Source of the DNA: Saprospiraceae bacterium
Lineage (GTDB): Bacteria > Bacteroidota > Bacteroidia > Chitinophagales > Saprospiraceae
Direction of reading: 5' to 3'
Length of the DNA stretch: 64,000 nucleotides
Assembly (NCBI GenBank): GCA_029262995.1
Contig: JAJCYH010000026.1
Coordinates: 234,935-298,934 of the forward strand
How positions within the stretch are numbered: the stretch's first letter is position 1; every line of letters starts with the position of its first letter. Of the stretch, positions 26,718-36,544 are shown one piece after another. The notes under the pieces are model-generated. The model saw only the letters and a list, made by a program, of their open reading frames with translations. It did no database searches and had not been told where the DNA came from. A program made the position numbers and the translations under genes.

Positions 26718-27596
26718 ATGAATAGAAAGAAGTTTATAAAAAATAGCCTTTTAGGCGTTGGAGCCTTATCTGCTGGTACAAATATCCTGAATGGCAATGG
26801 CAGTAAGCATCATAAATCCACCTATGACAAACTTATAGATCAAGTTGGGTTTAACCATTTACCTAACAATGAAATTATGACCATGAAAACAGTATTACAT
26901 AAAGCCAATACAAGAGGCCATGCAAATCATGGTTGGTTGGACTCGAACCATTCGTTCAGTTTTGCTAATTATTATAACCCAGACAGAATGAATTTTGGAG
27001 TTTTAAGGGTATTAAATGATGACCGTGTTTCTGAAGGTAGGGGATTCAGCACACATCCACATGACAATATGGAGATTATTTCAATTCCTCTTGAAGGAGA
27101 CCTTGAGCATAAGGACAGCATGGGGAATGTTGCCACAATAAAAGAAGGAGACATTCAGGCTATGAGTGCAGGGACAGGAATTTACCATAGCGAATACAAT
27201 AAGAACAAAGATAAAGAAGTGAAGTTTCTTCAGATTTGGCTATTCCCAAATAAGAAAAACGTACACCCTAGGTACGATCAAATTAGTTTGGCGGAAGATA
27301 CTATTAAAAACAAATTGATACAAATTCTGTCTCCGAACGAAAACGATGAAGGTGTTTGGATTCATCAAAACGCTTGGTTCCACTTAGGAGCCTTAGACAA
27401 GGGGACTACAATCAACTATAAACTAAAGGACATTAAAAACGGGGTCTACTCTTTCATTATTGAAGGAGATGTTGAAATAGAAGGACAAGACTTAAATAGA
27501 AGGGATGGTTTTGGTGTTTGGGAGACAGATCAAATTGAAATTATGGCAAAAAACAATGCAAAGGTTTTGTTGATGGAGGTTCCTATGAATGTTTAA
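26718..27596 (+). CDS. Pirin-family bicupin with an export signal
   Basis: 292 residues. Residues about 50-290 form a pirin double cupin. The metal-binding signature is kept: FSTHPHDNMEI near 109-119 (two His) and GTGIYHSEYN near 152-161 (third His, Glu), so quercetinase-like dioxygenase chemistry is possible. Unusually, it begins with MNRKKFIKNSLLGVGALSA, which looks like a Tat-type leader with an Arg-Lys pair in place of the twin arginine. Most pirins are cytoplasmic. Monocistronic, separated from rnr by 73 bases. Confidence 0.85.
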   Translation: MNRKKFIKNSLLGVGALSAGTNILNGNGSKHHKSTYDKLIDQVGFNHLPNNEIMTMKTVLHKANTRGHANHGWLDSNHSFSFANYYNPDRMNFGVLRVLNDDRVSEGRGFSTHPHDNMEIISIPLEGDLEHKDSMGNVATIKEGDIQAMSAGTGIYHSEYNKNKDKEVKFLQIWLFPNKKNVHPRYDQISLAEDTIKNKLIQILSPNENDEGVWIHQNAWFHLGALDKGTTINYKLKDIKNGVYSFIIEGDVEIEGQDLNRRDGFGVWETDQIEIMAKNNAKVLLMEVPMNV

Positions 27597-27669
27597 CCCT
27601 GAAGCTAATAACTTATAACAATGACAGGGCTAAAGAGAAGAATATAAGGTAAGCCTAAACAAGGGTGAT

Positions 27670-29829
27670 CTATAGAAAATCTATAAACTCCATATCTATA
27701 AGTCTGGAGATAAGATCTGCTTTGATAACCTTAACACGAACCTTGTCACCTAGCTTCAATGTTGTGCCTTTTTTAGTACCTATAGCTTTTACTTTGTTCT
27801 CCTTGACAATAAACGAATCGTTCATTTTGTCAAAAGGAATTAGACCCTCTGCTTTTGAATCGCTTATTTCTACAAAAATGCCTTTATCAATCATTCCGGA
27901 AATCATACCATCAAACTCTTCACCTTCGTGCTCTTTAATATATTCAACCTGCTTAAATTTTATTGAATCTCTTTCAGCGTCCATTGCACGACGTTCTTGA
28001 CTTGAAATATGTACACACATTGCTTCAAGTTTGGCCTTATCTGTGCGAAAAGTATCGTCAAGGTTTTTAAATAAAAGACGATGAACTAATACATCAGAAT
28101 ATCTACGAATAGGAGAGGTAAAATGCGTATAATAATCAAAGTGAAGGCCATAATGACCAATGTTATCGGTACTATAAATGGCTTTTGACATTGTTCGAAT
28201 TGCAAAGCTCATCAAAAGCTTATACTTATCGTCTATTTGTGCACGTTCGGATAATTCATTAAAGGAGGCGGCAATTTGATCTGGAGAAGAAAGATCAAGT
28301 TTAACATCGTACTCTTCCAAGAGGTATTTAAGATTCACAAGTCGATCAGTATCTGGAACGTCGTGAATTCTGTAAACAAAAGGAATCGGATTAGACTTTG
28401 ACTTTAATGTTATATACTTTGCAACACGCCTATTGGCAAGTAGCATAAAATCTTCGATTAAAAGGTGTACTTGTTTCCGTTCTTTTACAAAAACACCTGT
28501 AGGTTTGTTGTTCATATCCAGATAAAACTTAAGTTCATCTGTTTCAAATGCGATTCCTCCATCCTTGAAACGTTTGTTTCTTAATTTGAGCGCTATTTTG
28601 TTTACAAGGCTTAATTCTTGGTGGAAAAGTCCATCAGAATTATCCATTGATTCTTGTGCTTCATCATAAGTAAAGCGATGGTCAGAATGAATTATACCTT
28701 TTCCAAACCACTCTCCTTTAAGTTTATACTTTTCATCAAAGGTGAAAACAGCAGAAAACACAAGTCTATCCTTTTTAGGAACGAGGCTACATAGGTTGTT
28801 GGAAAGTTTTTCTGGTAACATAGCAATGCAACGATCTACCAAATAAACAGAAGTAGATCGATTATAGGCCTCTTTATCTAAAGCGGTACCTTCTTTAATA
28901 TAGTGTGTAACGTCAGCGATATGAACCCCGATTTCGATATTCCCATTTTCCAAAACCTCATAGGAGATAGCATCATCAAAGTCTTGAGCGGTATCTGGGT
29001 CAATTGTAAAGCATAAGGTTTTTCGAAAATCTCTCCTTTTCGAAATTTCTTCTTCAGTAATGTTTTCTTTTATCAGTTCAAGCTCTTTCAATACGTCTTC
29101 AGGATAATCTGATGCAAAGCCATTTTCAACCAAGATGCTTTCCATGGTATAGTCGTGTTGATCAAGATCATTGAGAATTCTTACAACTTTCCCCCAAACA
29201 GAACTATCCCCTTCTTCTCCCCAAGACGTTATATCTACAAGAACACGATCGCCGTCTGTTGCGCCACCATAATTTTTTGGGGAAACGAAAACATTAATTT
29301 CTGACCTTTTGTGTTGAAAATTGACAACTCCAGCATTTGCACTTGTTTTTAATGTCCCCAAAACACGATTTGTATTTCTTTTTGTAACTTTCAGTACACG
29401 ACCTTCGGGGCTTTTCCCTTTGTAAAACCTAACAGCTACTTCTACTTCATCTTTATTCATGGCAGAGTTAAGCTGTCTAGCGGGAACGTAAACGTCTTTT
29501 TCTAGACCATTTACGATAACGTAAGCAGATCCAGACCGGATCATCTCAACCTTACCGATATAGGTGGCTTTGTCTTCTTTTGTGGTAAGTTCTGTGCTTT
29601 TTCTTCTATTAAAGACAAACTTGAACTCAGAAACAGATCTTATGTAATCATCATTTTTGAGCTGACTCAGGGCAGCTACAACAGAGTCTCTGTTGTTTTT
29701 TAAATTGAGTTTTTTAATAAGGATGCCTGCGTTTAGTCTTTTTTTAGGATTTTTAAGAAAAAATTTAAGCAGATTATCTTTAAGTAGGTCTTGACTTAAT
29801 TTTTTCTTTCCATGTTTTCTTCTTCCCAT
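27670..29829 (-). CDS. rnr: Ribonuclease R
   Basis: 719-residue 3'-5' exoribonuclease of the RNB (RNase II) family that degrades structured RNA. An N-terminal winged-helix-like region (about 15-60), cold-shock domains (about 80-230), the RNB catalytic core with the metal-binding motif TIDPDTAQDFDDA near 270-283, and a C-terminal S1 domain (about 635-715). The basic tail of E. coli RNase R is missing. It overlaps the preceding gene's 3' end by 34 bases, so the two are likely co-translated. Confidence 0.96.
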   Translation of the reverse strand: MGRRKHGKKKLSQDLLKDNLLKFFLKNPKKRLNAGILIKKLNLKNNRDSVVAALSQLKNDDYIRSVSEFKFVFNRRKSTELTTKEDKATYIGKVEMIRSGSAYVIVNGLEKDVYVPARQLNSAMNKDEVEVAVRFYKGKSPEGRVLKVTKRNTNRVLGTLKTSANAGVVNFQHKRSEINVFVSPKNYGGATDGDRVLVDITSWGEEGDSSVWGKVVRILNDLDQHDYTMESILVENGFASDYPEDVLKELELIKENITEEEISKRRDFRKTLCFTIDPDTAQDFDDAISYEVLENGNIEIGVHIADVTHYIKEGTALDKEAYNRSTSVYLVDRCIAMLPEKLSNNLCSLVPKKDRLVFSAVFTFDEKYKLKGEWFGKGIIHSDHRFTYDEAQESMDNSDGLFHQELSLVNKIALKLRNKRFKDGGIAFETDELKFYLDMNNKPTGVFVKERKQVHLLIEDFMLLANRRVAKYITLKSKSNPIPFVYRIHDVPDTDRLVNLKYLLEEYDVKLDLSSPDQIAASFNELSERAQIDDKYKLLMSFAIRTMSKAIYSTDNIGHYGLHFDYYTHFTSPIRRYSDVLVHRLLFKNLDDTFRTDKAKLEAMCVHISSQERRAMDAERDSIKFKQVEYIKEHEGEEFDGMISGMIDKGIFVEISDSKAEGLIPFDKMNDSFIVKENKVKAIGTKKGTTLKLGDKVRVKVIKADLISRLIDMEFIDFL

Positions 29830-30335
29830 GTGCTTTTGTCTTCTTGTATAGACGGAATGGTCCCGTCAGGTAATATTTCAAACCTAAAAGATTGGCTATT
29901 CTCTGGTTTGTAAACTCTGCTTTTAACATCTGATTCTCCAACTACGGTATAAACAGTTAAGTCTTCAGAGATAACTGCTACGGATTCCTTTATTGTCTTA
30001 TTATTGCTTACTGTTCCTGCAATTACTTTTTTTGTAATCAACTCAGCATTTGGCGCTAAGCTGGCAAGAATAAACTCATAACTTAATAATCCACCTTTCC
30101 AATAAACAATAATTGAGTGATTACCAGGACTTTGTAATTGAAAGCAAGGAACAATTTCAGTGTATTCATCAAGATTTTCCCACTCAGCAAAGTACTGAGC
30201 TATGTATTTAGTTGGAATAGGTGGGTTTTTTGCACTGAAAGAAGGAGCAACTTCTCCTGAAATGGTAACGGGTGGCTCAATCAAAGGGAAACATTTAAGA
30301 AGCTCCGCCAGAGATTTAGAAATATTTTTATTCAT
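29796..30335 (-). CDS. Conserved-looking hypothetical protein upstream of rnr
   Basis: 179 residues, no signal peptide, no membrane segment. I do not recognise a named family. The middle (HSIIVYWKGG near 91-100, then a hydrophobic/charged alternating pattern) suggests an alpha/beta fold, and the C-terminus is acidic. The overlap of 34 bases with the start of rnr argues that it is a real gene cotranscribed with RNase R and possibly concerned with the same process, though that is inference. Confidence 0.75.
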   Translation of the reverse strand: MNKNISKSLAELLKCFPLIEPPVTISGEVAPSFSAKNPPIPTKYIAQYFAEWENLDEYTEIVPCFQLQSPGNHSIIVYWKGGLLSYEFILASLAPNAELITKKVIAGTVSNNKTIKESVAVISEDLTVYTVVGESDVKSRVYKPENSQSFRFEILPDGTIPSIQEDKSTWEEENMERKN

Positions 30336-30454
30336 TGCGACAAAGATATTGTCTTTTCAATAGATAAACACAAAATTAATGTAAATGATAGCTTTGTAAC
30401 GATGCTGATAATTAGATTTAATCTAAATACCAATATTGCAAGAGTTAATGAGTG

Positions 30455-30468
30455 CGAAATTCTAAATT
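30455..30468 (+). promoter_or_regulatory. Candidate -7 promoter box for sdhCAB
   Basis: TTCTAAATTTGTTT contains TAAATTTG, an exact fit to the Bacteroidota -7 consensus TAnnTTTG. It lies about 65 bases before the sdhC ATG. A TTG occurs about 24 bases upstream, slightly further away than ideal for the -33 element. Confidence 0.45.
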
Positions 30469-30529
30469 TGTTTGTTTAAGTTATAAATGATTTAATCATT
30501 GATTTTCAAGAAGAAAACAAGAGCCACAA

Positions 30530-31228
30530 ATGAGTTGGATAATTAACTTTTTAAAATCTAGTATAGGGAAAAAACTGGTTATGAGCTTAACTGGTTTATT
30601 TCTTGTTACGTTCTTGGTCGTGCATTTAATTGGAAACTTGCAATTGCTCATGCCAGATGATGGTAAAGCTTTTAACATTTATGCCGACTTTATGTCAAAC
30701 AACCCAATAATTAAAATTATTTCCCTTGGGCTGTATGCAGGTATTTTATTACATGCTATTCAGGGCATGCTAATTGCTTTTGAAAATCGAAAAGCAAAGG
30801 GAAAGAAATATGCAGTAACTAGTTTTGAAAACGGGAATTGGATGTCAAAAAATATGGCGTTGCTTGGTACGCTTCTTTTCTTTTTTCTTGCAATTCATAT
30901 GGGAGACTTTTGGGTTAAAATGAGGTTTCTTGACGTTTTGAATATGGTAAGTTACCCAGAACTAGACTATGAAGTAAAAAATGTTTATGAAAGAGTGAAC
31001 CTTGCTTTTGAGAATGTTTGGATAGTTATTGTCTATTTGATAGGCCTCTTATCTTTAGCACTACACTTGATCCATGGTTTTAAAAGTGCATTTGTCACAT
31101 TAGGCTTGGAGCATAAGAAGTATAGCCCTTTAATTAACGCAATAGGAATAGTTTATTCAATTACTATTCCTTTGGCCTATGCTGCTATTCCTCTTTATAT
31201 GTTCTTTTCACATCAATCTCATTATTAA
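30530..31228 (+). CDS. sdhC: Succinate dehydrogenase/fumarate reductase cytochrome b subunit
   Basis: 232-residue membrane anchor of complex II with five transmembrane helices that binds two b-type haems and connects to menaquinone. Haem-ligand histidines occur in VVHLIGNL near residue 33, LLHAIQG near 79, AIHMGDFW near 124 and LIHGFKSAF near 180, which is the Bacillus/Wolinella/Bacteroidota type (class B, single long subunit). Followed by sdhA after 27 bases. Confidence 0.94.
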   Translation: MSWIINFLKSSIGKKLVMSLTGLFLVTFLVVHLIGNLQLLMPDDGKAFNIYADFMSNNPIIKIISLGLYAGILLHAIQGMLIAFENRKAKGKKYAVTSFENGNWMSKNMALLGTLLFFFLAIHMGDFWVKMRFLDVLNMVSYPELDYEVKNVYERVNLAFENVWIVIVYLIGLLSLALHLIHGFKSAFVTLGLEHKKYSPLINAIGIVYSITIPLAYAAIPLYMFFSHQSHY

Positions 31229-31255
31229 TTAAAGTTTACATCAAAATATATTTAT

Positions 31256-33250
31256 ATGAAACTTGATGCAAAAATACCCGAAGGACCTATTGCAGAAAAA
31301 TGGACACAATACAGAGGTTCAATGAACCTTGTTGCTCCTAATAATAAAAGAAGACTAGATGTTATCGTTGTAGGTACTGGGCTTGCGGGAGCATCCGCTT
31401 CAGCAACCTTAGCAGAATTGGGATATAATGTAAAAGCGTTTACCTTTCACGATAGCCCAAGAAGAGCACATAGTATTGCAGCACAGGGGGGAATAAATGC
31501 AGCTAAAAACTATCAAAATGATGGAGATAGTGTTTACCGACTATTTTACGATACAGTAAAGGGAGGAGACTATAGGTCTAGGGAGGCAAACGTTTATAGG
31601 CTTGCTGAATGTAGTCGTGAAATTATTGATCAAGCCGTTGCGCAAGGAGTACCTTTTGCTAGAGACTATGGTGGATTACTGGCAAACCGTTCATTTGGAG
31701 GTGTTCAGGTTTCAAGAACCTTTTATGCAAGAGGTCAAACTGGCCAACAGTTGCTTTTAGGAGCTTATCAAGCCTTATCCAGACAGATTGCTGTTGGTCG
31801 AGTTAAAATGTATAATCGCCATGAAATGCTTGATGTTGTGTTGGTAGATGGTAAGGCAAGAGGAATAATTACTAGAAACCTTTTGACAGGAAAACTGGAG
31901 AGACATGCTGCCCATTGCGTTGTTTTGGCAACAGGAGGCTATGGTAATGTGTTTTATCTTTCTACTAATGCTATGGGATGTAATGTAAGTGCTGCATGGA
32001 GAGCGGTTAGGAAAGGAGCATTAATGGCAAACCCCTGCTTTACGCAAATTCACCCAACATGTATTCCTGTTTTTGGAGACTATCAGTCTAAACTGACACT
32101 TATGTCTGAATCTCTTAGAAATGACGGAAGGGTTTGGGTACCCCAAAAAATAGAAGATTCTAAGGCAATAAAAGAGGGTAAAAAGACCGCATTAGATATT
32201 CCGGAAGAAGAAAGAGACTACTATCTAGAAAGAAGATATCCTGCTTTTGGAAACCTAGTACCTAGAGATGTTGCATCAAGGGCGGCTAAGATTGAATCAG
32301 ATAGGGGCAAAGGGGTTGTTGGAACAGGACTAGGTGTTTTTCTCGATTTTGCAGCAGCAATAGAAAGATATGGAAAAGAAGCAGCACTATCAAAAGGAAT
32401 TGAAAACCCAGACAACGAGACGATATTATCATTGGGTGAAGACGTTATAGAACAGAAATATGGTAACCTTTTCCAAATGTATGAAAAGATAACTGGTGAA
32501 AACCCATATAAACAACCCATGAAAATTTATCCAGCTGTTCATTATACAATGGGAGGCTTATGGGTAGATTATAATCTTGAAACTAATGTGTCTGGTCTTT
32601 TTGCGCTAGGAGAAGCTAACTTTTCTGACCATGGTGCAAATAGGTTAGGCGCATCTGCACTGATGCAAGGATTGGCAGATGGCTATTTTGTTTTACCTTA
32701 TACAATAGGGCAATTTTTATCAGATGAAATCAGAACATCAAAAATCTCCACGGATTTACCAGAATTTGAAAATGCTGAAAAACAAACCAGAGAAAGAATT
32801 GAGAAGATCATGTCTGTAAAAGGAAATCAGTCTGTTGAGAGTTTTCACAGAAGGCTGGGTAAAATAATGTGGGAGTATTGTGGAATGTCAAGAAATGCAG
32901 AAGGGCTTATAAAGGGAAGATCATTAATAAGAGAACTTAGAGAAGAGTTTTATAAGGACGTTTTTGTTCCTGGAGAAACAAACGACTATAACCCCGAACT
33001 TGAAAAAGCTACAAGGGTCGCTGACTTTTTGGAGATGGGTGAATTAATGATGATTGATGCTTTAGAAAGGAATGAATCTTGTGGCGGACACTTCAGAGAA
33101 GAATACCAATCTGAAGAAGGTGAGGCTCAAAGAAATGACGAAGACTATACCAATGTTTTTGCTTGGGAATGGGACGAGAATGAGCCTAGATTAAATAGAG
33201 AGGATCTGAGTTTTGAATATGTAGAACTCAAAACCAGAAGTTATAAATAG
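31256..33250 (+). CDS. sdhA: Succinate dehydrogenase/fumarate reductase flavoprotein subunit
   Basis: 664-residue FAD subunit that oxidises succinate (or reduces fumarate) in complex II. FAD Rossmann motif [19 protein letters not shown] near residues 38-56; covalent-FAD His in [13 protein letters not shown] near 67-79; substrate-binding HPTCIP near 263-268; and catalytic [10 protein letters not shown] near 425-434. The sequence between about 300 and 330 is charged ([19 protein letters not shown]), typical for the Bacteroidota form. Sits between sdhC and sdhB. Confidence 0.96.
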   Translation: MKLDAKIPEGPIAEKWTQYRGSMNLVAPNNKRRLDVIVVGTGLAGASASATLAELGYNVKAFTFHDSPRRAHSIAAQGGINAAKNYQNDGDSVYRLFYDTVKGGDYRSREANVYRLAECSREIIDQAVAQGVPFARDYGGLLANRSFGGVQVSRTFYARGQTGQQLLLGAYQALSRQIAVGRVKMYNRHEMLDVVLVDGKARGIITRNLLTGKLERHAAHCVVLATGGYGNVFYLSTNAMGCNVSAAWRAVRKGALMANPCFTQIHPTCIPVFGDYQSKLTLMSESLRNDGRVWVPQKIEDSKAIKEGKKTALDIPEEERDYYLERRYPAFGNLVPRDVASRAAKIESDRGKGVVGTGLGVFLDFAAAIERYGKEAALSKGIENPDNETILSLGEDVIEQKYGNLFQMYEKITGENPYKQPMKIYPAVHYTMGGLWVDYNLETNVSGLFALGEANFSDHGANRLGASALMQGLADGYFVLPYTIGQFLSDEIRTSKISTDLPEFENAEKQTRERIEKIMSVKGNQSVESFHRRLGKIMWEYCGMSRNAEGLIKGRSLIRELREEFYKDVFVPGETNDYNPELEKATRVADFLEMGELMMIDALERNESCGGHFREEYQSEEGEAQRNDEDYTNVFAWEWDENEPRLNREDLSFEYVELKTRSYK

Positions 33251-33272
33251 TGTTTATCAACAAATAAATAAA

Positions 33273-34016
33273 ATGAGATTAACATTAAAAATTTGGAGAC
33301 AAAAATCAACTCATTCAGAAGGATATTTTGAAAGTTATAAAGTTGAAGCGAGTGAAAACATGTCATTCCTGGAAATGCTTGACGTTTTAAATGAACGTTT
33401 GATTTCTGAGAAAAAAGAGCCCATAGCTTTTGAACATGACTGCAGAGAAGGCATTTGTGGCACATGTAGTATGGCAATAAACGGAAGGCCACATGGTCCG
33501 CAAACAGGAACTACCGTTTGTCAACTGCACATGAGAGCATACAAGGATGGAGAAACTATAGTAATAGAACCTTTTAGGGCCAAAGCTTTTCCTGTAATTA
33601 AAGATTTAGTCGTTGATAGATCTTCATTTGATAGAATAATACAGTCAGGAGGATATATTTCAGTCAATACAGGTCAAGCAACGGATGGTAATTCAACGCC
33701 AATTGAAAAAGGCCAGGCATCAGAAGCGTTTGATTCGGCAACATGTATTGGATGTGGTGCTTGTGTAGCAGCTTGTCCTAATGGCTCAGCAATGCTATTT
33801 ACATCAGCAAAAATTAACCATCTCGAGAAGATGCCTCAAGGAAAGGTAGAGCATACAAGAAGAGTGGTTAATATGATCAATCAAATGGATAAAGAGGGTT
33901 TTGGAAAATGTTCTAACGTAGGAGCATGCCATGTAGAGTGTCCTAAAGAAATTCCATTAAGTAATATAGCAGCGATGAACAGGTATTATTTTTCTGCTGT
34001 CTTTACAAAGGAATAA
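33273..34016 (+). CDS. sdhB: Succinate dehydrogenase/fumarate reductase iron-sulfur subunit
   Basis: 247 residues. N-terminal [2Fe-2S] ferredoxin domain with [11 protein letters not shown] near residues 57-67; C-terminal domain with [14 protein letters not shown] near 157-170 for [4Fe-4S] and [14 protein letters not shown] near 213-226 for the [3Fe-4S] centre. Passes electrons from FAD in SdhA to the quinone site of SdhC. Last gene of sdhCAB. An imperfect hairpin with 6-bp arms downstream (34030-34050) lacks a T-tract, so I do not call it a terminator. Confidence 0.96.
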   Translation: MRLTLKIWRQKSTHSEGYFESYKVEASENMSFLEMLDVLNERLISEKKEPIAFEHDCREGICGTCSMAINGRPHGPQTGTTVCQLHMRAYKDGETIVIEPFRAKAFPVIKDLVVDRSSFDRIIQSGGYISVNTGQATDGNSTPIEKGQASEAFDSATCIGCGACVAACPNGSAMLFTSAKINHLEKMPQGKVEHTRRVVNMINQMDKEGFGKCSNVGACHVECPKEIPLSNIAAMNRYYFSAVFTKE

Positions 34017-34083
34017 AGAATCGTTGCAGCGTAATTAAACAGCATTACGTCTTAAGGATAACTATGGAAATAAAAATATCATT

Positions 34084-35199
34084 ATGAATATTATTTGCTT
34101 TCTATCCTTGTTTTTAGTTTCGGTTGTAAGTTTTGCACAATCGTCAATAAGTATTGTTTGTCCTGCGAATGTTACTGTCTTTTTTTTTGATCTTGACTTG
34201 GATTACATGTCATATGGCGAACCTACCGTACTTTCTCAAGACCCTTATAATTTGGAGAAGGTCATTAATAAATTTAATTATGTGTGTAAACAAAACTATG
34301 CGACAATTAAATATACGGCTGTTACTGGAAGTGGCAATACCAAGAGTTGTGAACAGAGGATTGAGATAACCTTACCAACCCTCGATGATATTTCATTTCC
34401 TCAAGACATAGAACTATCAGGAATATATATAGATGAAGCTGTTCCCGATCTTACGGGACATCCAGAACCGTGGATCTACCTACAGATCTACGATGATATT
34501 TATATACAATATAGCGACATAAGAATTAATCCCAGCTCCCAGGATAAACCTGCTAAAATTTTACGAAAGTGGTCTGCTCTAAATTGGTGTACTGGAGACT
34601 TTAAAAATCACACTCAACTGATTAAAATTTTTGATGCTATGGGTTTAGGTTCTGGTACAACGCTAGATTTTGAAACTTGTGCAGGTGAAATGGTTAATGT
34701 TTTAGACCTAAGCATAACGACAGATGAAGTAGGCTTTCAGGTTATTACAGACAATTGTGAATTAATAGGAAGCAACTTATTAGACTATGTGAACTGTGTT
34801 GCAGATAATAATGCAATTGAAACAAACAGTAAATTTATCTTAGAATTAGAGGGACCCAAAGATTATCTTAATGGTGTATCAACATTAGATATGATTTTTA
34901 TTCAAAGGCATATTCTTGCTATTAATTCGCTTCAGGAGTTCTGCAATCTGCAAGCATCAGATGTTAACCTTGATGGGAGAATTAGCGCTTTTGATTTATT
35001 GTTGATGAGACAATTAATTTTAGGCCAAACCTTAAGCTTTCCTACAGGGGCATCATGGGTTTTTTATAATGCACTTGCACAAGATGTTAGTTTGCCTGCC
35101 GAACAAAGGGATTTAAAGTTTACCAAAGCGGAATTCCCGTTAAGCCAATTGGATATAATAGCCGTTAAGTTGGGAGATGTAAATGGTTCTGCACAATAA
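34084..35199 (+). CDS. Secreted protein with dockerin-like C-terminal module
   Basis: 371 residues with a cleavable signal peptide (ending VSFAQ, residue 19). The main part is not recognised; it has paired cysteines and resembles adhesion-type beta-sandwich repeats. Residues about 264-320 read as a dockerin-type pair of calcium loops: STLDMIFIQRHIL, then DVNLDGRISAFDLLLMRQLIL, where DVNLDGRIS is the Ca-binding loop. The ending IAVKLGDVNGSA is a recurring tail of Saprospiria surface proteins. Probably cell-surface or secreted; no cohesin protein is in the window. Confidence 0.78.
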   Translation: MNIICFLSLFLVSVVSFAQSSISIVCPANVTVFFFDLDLDYMSYGEPTVLSQDPYNLEKVINKFNYVCKQNYATIKYTAVTGSGNTKSCEQRIEITLPTLDDISFPQDIELSGIYIDEAVPDLTGHPEPWIYLQIYDDIYIQYSDIRINPSSQDKPAKILRKWSALNWCTGDFKNHTQLIKIFDAMGLGSGTTLDFETCAGEMVNVLDLSITTDEVGFQVITDNCELIGSNLLDYVNCVADNNAIETNSKFILELEGPKDYLNGVSTLDMIFIQRHILAINSLQEFCNLQASDVNLDGRISAFDLLLMRQLILGQTLSFPTGASWVFYNALAQDVSLPAEQRDLKFTKAEFPLSQLDIIAVKLGDVNGSAQ

Positions 35200-35405
35200 T
35201 TAGACAATTGCAAATAATATCATCTATTGTTGCATTAACAAACCGCCCATAAGGCACACATTAGAAGTGTGAATTTGAAATATTCCTGTTATGCTATCAA
35301 TGTAGGAATTGATATATTATCACATTAATTTTGGTTGGTCCAGTCAGGGCAATTTTGATCAGCGTCAGGTTCTTGTCAAGCAACTACTAAATAAAGAATA
35401 TTCAA

Positions 35406-36086
35406 ATGAAGGCAATTGTTCACACCTCAACCCCCAATATTGAAAAATCAAAAGACTTTTATTCTGCTATAGGATTTAAGGCTTTTGATGCAAATGGAAA
35501 GCAATATTATAATGCTGATGGTATGACTATAGAGTTAAATTCAGATCGTTTTGCTAGGCCAGGAATTAAAATCATTAAGCCTTCTTGGTTAAAGGAAAAA
35601 CAACGGCTTAATGATGTCTGCCAATTTTGGAAAAAGAGCGAAGATGTAACCGTATATGGACTGGGATCTACATGGTTGTACCTCGAAGAAGGGGAAGTAT
35701 TTGAAAGCAATGAAAAAGTTGATTCAATATTAGGCAACAATTCAGGGATTTCTATAGAAACGGCCGAACTGAAATGGGTAAATAAAGTTTTAAATATACT
35801 CGGCTTTAAAATGACATATGGAGATTTGGATTCATCTTGGATTAGCATGGAATCTGAGACAGGGTTTCAAATATCTCTAATGGCGCCGAATAGTTGTCCA
35901 CACATGTTTTTCAATCCTTCTTTGAATTACTTTAATGGGGCCAATAATCTAAATATCATTAATGAGATTAAAAATTCTGGAGTAGAAATTGCAGAAGAGA
36001 TAACTTATTTCAACAAAAAAGATGAGGTGGATAATATAATAATAAGAGACCCAGGGGGCTTAGGCTTTTTTATTTTTAACGATTGA
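35406..36086 (+). CDS. VOC-family (glyoxalase/bleomycin-resistance fold) protein
   Basis: 226 residues, cytoplasmic. The N-terminal MKAIVHTSTPNIEKSKDFYSA is the characteristic first beta-alpha unit of a VOC module, and DPGGLGFFIFND at the end is its usual last strand. The length allows two VOC halves, with the second half starting near residue 120 (KWVNKVLNILGFKMTYG). Metal ligands are not obvious. Substrate unknown. The gap upstream (35200-35405) holds nothing that I recognise. Confidence 0.8.
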   Translation: MKAIVHTSTPNIEKSKDFYSAIGFKAFDANGKQYYNADGMTIELNSDRFARPGIKIIKPSWLKEKQRLNDVCQFWKKSEDVTVYGLGSTWLYLEEGEVFESNEKVDSILGNNSGISIETAELKWVNKVLNILGFKMTYGDLDSSWISMESETGFQISLMAPNSCPHMFFNPSLNYFNGANNLNIINEIKNSGVEIAEEITYFNKKDEVDNIIIRDPGGLGFFIFND

Positions 36087-36179
36087 TAAATTTACAAAAT
36101 ATACACTGTTTGCAGCCAACAAAAGCATTTAAAGAGACAATAGACCCTTGGTCCAAAGTTTGAATTTAAGGAGTAAGGT

Positions 36180-36398
36180 GTGTTGTACACATCAGCAAAT
36201 GGTTACATATTTTCTACAAGTAATAACTCAAGAGAATTAGAGTTTCGCTTTTATAAAGAGATGCAAGAAAAGCACATAAAGCAGTTTAAGAGTGATAATT
36301 TTTATTCACACGGTGCAATAATGAATGGATATGTACTCTTTCTTGAATCATTGGTGAAGGATGTTGAAAAACTTGCAGAGTACTTAAACGAGAATTAG
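36180..36398 (+). CDS. Small hypothetical protein, possibly frameshifted
   Basis: 72 codons from a GTG start; AAGGAG lies six bases upstream, an unusually good Shine-Dalgarno for this genome. Composition is charged and aromatic (RELEFRFYKEMQEKHIKQF near residues 19-37), with no signal peptide. Right at the stop the -1 frame is open for 25 further codons (36395-36472) and encodes a leucine-zipper-like coiled coil (LEKLRQENKELKEMLEKI). Either a frameshift split a protein of about 97 residues, or the coiled coil is chance. No family recognised. The rest of the 36087-36544 gap is empty to my eye. Confidence 0.4.
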   Translation: MLYTSANGYIFSTSNNSRELEFRFYKEMQEKHIKQFKSDNFYSHGAIMNGYVLFLESLVKDVEKLAEYLNEN

Positions 36399-36544
36399 AG
36401 AAACTCAGGCAAGAAAATAAAGAGCTAAAGGAAATGTTGGAGAAAATAGAATTACTTCTTGGAATCGAATAACGATATCCATAACAAGAGTGGGTAGATT
36501 AAATTAAGTCATTAATATAGATTTCAATTATCTATATTTAATAA

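Noticed and set aside
27665..28000. 111-codon frame on the plus strand inside the rnr 3' end
   Set aside because: Lies wholly antisense to the S1/RNB region of RNase R and has no features of its own.
34030..34050. Terminator behind sdhB
   Set aside because: The inverted repeat has only 6-bp arms and no T-run follows.
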